Assembly: GCA_964424205.1 (NCBI GenBank)
Contig: CAYRIF010000051.1
Location: 1-17,155 of the forward strand
Source: CAYRIF01 sp964424205
Lineage (GTDB): Bacteria > Bacteroidota > Bacteroidia > Cytophagales > Cyclobacteriaceae
Length of the DNA stretch: 17,155 nucleotides
Direction: 5' to 3'
Below the pieces are notes generated by a model. The model ran no database searches and was not told the DNA's origin. It was given only the letters and a program-made list of their open reading frames with translations. Positions 16,501-17,155 of this stretch are shown piece by piece. Position numbers and translations under genes: made by a program. Within the stretch, counting starts at the first letter, position 1. Each line of letters begins with the position of its first letter.

Positions 16501-17155
16501 TCGCTCTGGTGTAGATAACAGCAATAATGCCATCCACCGTTTCTGGCAAGTAGATAAAGATGGGGCAAGCGGTACCGCTACCGTCACTTATACCTATGCC
16601 AATACGGACGTACAAAATAATGTAACAGGAAAAGAAAACCTACTACAAGCACACCGCTACGACAAAACTACTGACACGTGGGTACAACCTGCGCTACCAG
16701 GGCAAGCAGTAGATGCCCTCGCTAATACAGTCAGTGTTTCGGGTGTGACGCAATTTTCTCCATGGGCTTTATTCTTTGAGGCGAATAACCCACCAGTGGT
16801 AAATAATGACACCTACTCAGTAGATGAAGACAATACGTTAAACGTTCCAAGCAACCCATCCAGCCTTTTAAACAATGATACTGACGTAGACGGTGCTGGT
16901 GCATTTGATGGGTTAACTGTTGACGCACTTATTGCTGGCCCTAGTCATGGCACCTTGGCTGGCTGGGCAGCCAACGGCAGTTTTGTCTATGATCCTAATC
17001 ATAATTACAATGGGCAGGATACTATTATATTCAATGTATGTGATGGTGGTATACCAAAACTATGTGCCGTTGATACGGTATTTATTACTATTAATCCTGT
17101 GAATGATTATCCGCTAAATGACGCCACATACTTAATGCTAAGTAACAATGCTAAA
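13580..17155 (+). CDS. Giant secreted repeat protein with cadherin-like domain, probable adhesin (3' end outside window)
   Basis: This frame is open for 1192 codons from ATG 13580 to the window end, counting the scaffold gap as placed. It starts with a signal peptide (MCLKKIVLLLLITATSLASQ, cleavage near QAA). A Trp-rich module typical of large Bacteroidota surface proteins follows (RYWV, NWSNTANWSATSGG, SVPGSSDLAIFD). Next come about five tandem repeats of 133-138 residues (14102 to about 16102), each with NKNI, INGDPINV-type, GTGLIRITG, ELPNVEINK and NWTY blocks. A transition module follows (FWQVDKDG, AHRYDKTTDTW, TQFSPWALF). From residue about 1069 there is a cadherin-like domain (NNPPVVNNDTYSVDEDNTL, DTDVDG, SHGTL, GSFVYDP, DTIIFNVCDG, ITINPVND), with the start of another at the edge. 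Export by a type IX system through a C-terminal signal is plausible, but that end is not visible. Composition is rich in Asn, Thr, Gly and Ile, as in beta-solenoid adhesins. Confidence 0.85.
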   Translation, partial: MCLKKIVLLLLITATSLASQAADRYWVATVAGFSNWSNTANWSATSGGIGGASVPGSSDLAIFDVNGSSACRMDINANVFGIHLRTGYNGNVDMQPGVTINIGAGNATFNAATFRGADAAITVNGNFTIDGGNFNSTTGILTITKDFAFTSGGFDEKTGTVRFSGGNQTFIGTLGFHNLEISGSGNKNINPASTFLVFNSFTFSSNPNININGGTIQVYGDMNISGTSSTNNGTGLIRFTGNKIQTITSTAAFGRAELPNIEINKTGGVISFGGFITTNGNWTYINGAVDYTTNNATVGLSKNGSQTITGGEIFNNVYFAGTGDKVIDTPITVGGLMTSNGVNLNINGVVNLTGDMLLKNGNFSNNGTGTIKINGAGNQNITSTTTLGKAELPNVEINKSGGIATFSGIVSTNKDWTYIAGDLDYITNDATVALTGSNQVLKGGETFQNLELTKSGTKNIIGSCTVKGLFTCSGTGPVHINGSAINVIGDMLISNNNLTCAGTGTIRLTGANDQAITSITTIGRGELPNVEINKTGGLATFNGXXXXXXXXXXXXXXXXXXXXXXXXXXXXXXXXXXNKNIVNATTITGLFTFSGGSAIHINGDPINVTADMLINNSHFSNVGTGLIRITGANNQTITSTSLVTRGELPNVEINKTGGIATFSGIVSTNRNWTYLAGNVDYTTNDATVALTRGGEQFLTGGETFNNLFITGSGNKNIVNATTITGLFTFSGVSAIHINGDPINVTADMLINNSHFANNGTGLIRITGANNQLIESTVGTGSGELPNIEINKSGGLATLKGILSTNGNWEYINGNLDASTNTSTVSFYGINKTINGGNTANHMTFYNLRFHGNNNINTATGDIYVRNALSLTDADLLLNGHELTIENASPIAISRNSGLIRSENQDNASKINWNIGSTAGVFTFPFGNTSNNYIPVRFQVTDGGDVGTVSIATYPTGGTIFPLPTTPIAVTNMDNRSGVDNSNNAIHRFWQVDKDGASGTATVTYTYANTDVQNNVTGKENLLQAHRYDKTTDTWVQPALPGQAVDALANTVSVSGVTQFSPWALFFEANNPPVVNNDTYSVDEDNTLNVPSNPSSLLNNDTDVDGAGAFDGLTVDALIAGPSHGTLAGWAANGSFVYDPNHNYNGQDTIIFNVCDGGIPKLCAVDTVFITINPVNDYPLNDATYLMLSNNAK
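14102..16102 (+). repeat. Tandem in-frame repeats of about 400-414 bases (133-138 residues)
   Basis: The anchor ELPN(V/I)EINK has its Leu codon at 14351, 14753, 15158, 15521 and 15929, giving steps of 402, 405, 363 and 408 bases. The short step spans the scaffold gap. A second anchor (NKNI or its variants) falls at 14135, 14549, 14948, 15311 and 15719. All steps are multiples of three, so copy number can change without breaking the frame. The 15311 and 15719 copies share their first 55 bases exactly and have two mismatches in 105. After the fifth copy the pattern decays into a related but divergent unit beginning MTFYNLRFHGNNNI. Confidence 0.9.
15210..15309. other. Scaffold gap (100 N) inside the repeat array
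   Basis: Exactly 100 N interrupt the third to fourth repeat. The reading frame is the same on both sides. The intact neighbouring unit has 49 codons (147 bases) between ATFSG and NKNI, whereas here the same interval is 102 bases. One missing half-unit would therefore need about 145 unknown bases instead of 100. Extra whole copies collapsed in the gap are also possible. Confidence 0.88.

Overview
The window looks like a chromosomal segment of an AT-rich Bacteroidota bacterium, probably of the Cytophagales/Flavobacteriales type. The grounds are a PorT-like outer-membrane barrel, a DUF4136 lipoprotein, a three-gene proton-translocating transhydrogenase, weak or absent Shine-Dalgarno sequences at most starts, and a very large secreted repeat protein of the kind Bacteroidota export. 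The assignment rests on protein families only. Two runs of exactly 100 N (4589-4688 and 15210-15309) are scaffold gaps, and both interrupt genes.

Positions 1-4339 hold the tail of an unidentified gene with a strong terminator, a YfcE-like metallophosphoesterase convergent with a small outer-membrane barrel gene, and the operon pntAA-pntAB-pntB for membrane transhydrogenase. Positions 4340-8274 hold a gap-truncated AAA/DUF4143 ATPase preceded by a three-copy motif, a convergent MFS transporter, and a divergent malate dehydrogenase gene with its own terminator. Malate dehydrogenase and transhydrogenase both serve NAD(P)H redox balance but are separate transcription units here.

Positions 8275-12898 hold a DUF4136 lipoprotein and a convergent alpha/beta hydrolase. 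These are followed by a same-strand run of polyprenyl diphosphate synthase, an MscS channel with a charged coiled-coil tail, and a DUF697 membrane protein. Positions 12899-13579 have no intact gene but carry coding-like debris, mainly on the minus strand.

From 13580 to the end of the window one open frame of 1192 codons (counting the gap) encodes the N-terminal part of a giant secreted protein. It has a signal peptide, a Trp-rich N-terminal module, about five tandem repeats of 133-138 residues, a transition module, and the first of probably several cadherin-like domains. Its C terminus lies outside the window. The repeats, their patchwork DNA similarity and the gap inside them are the most notable features. 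I saw no CRISPR array, tRNA, rRNA, intact insertion sequence or recognisable defence system.
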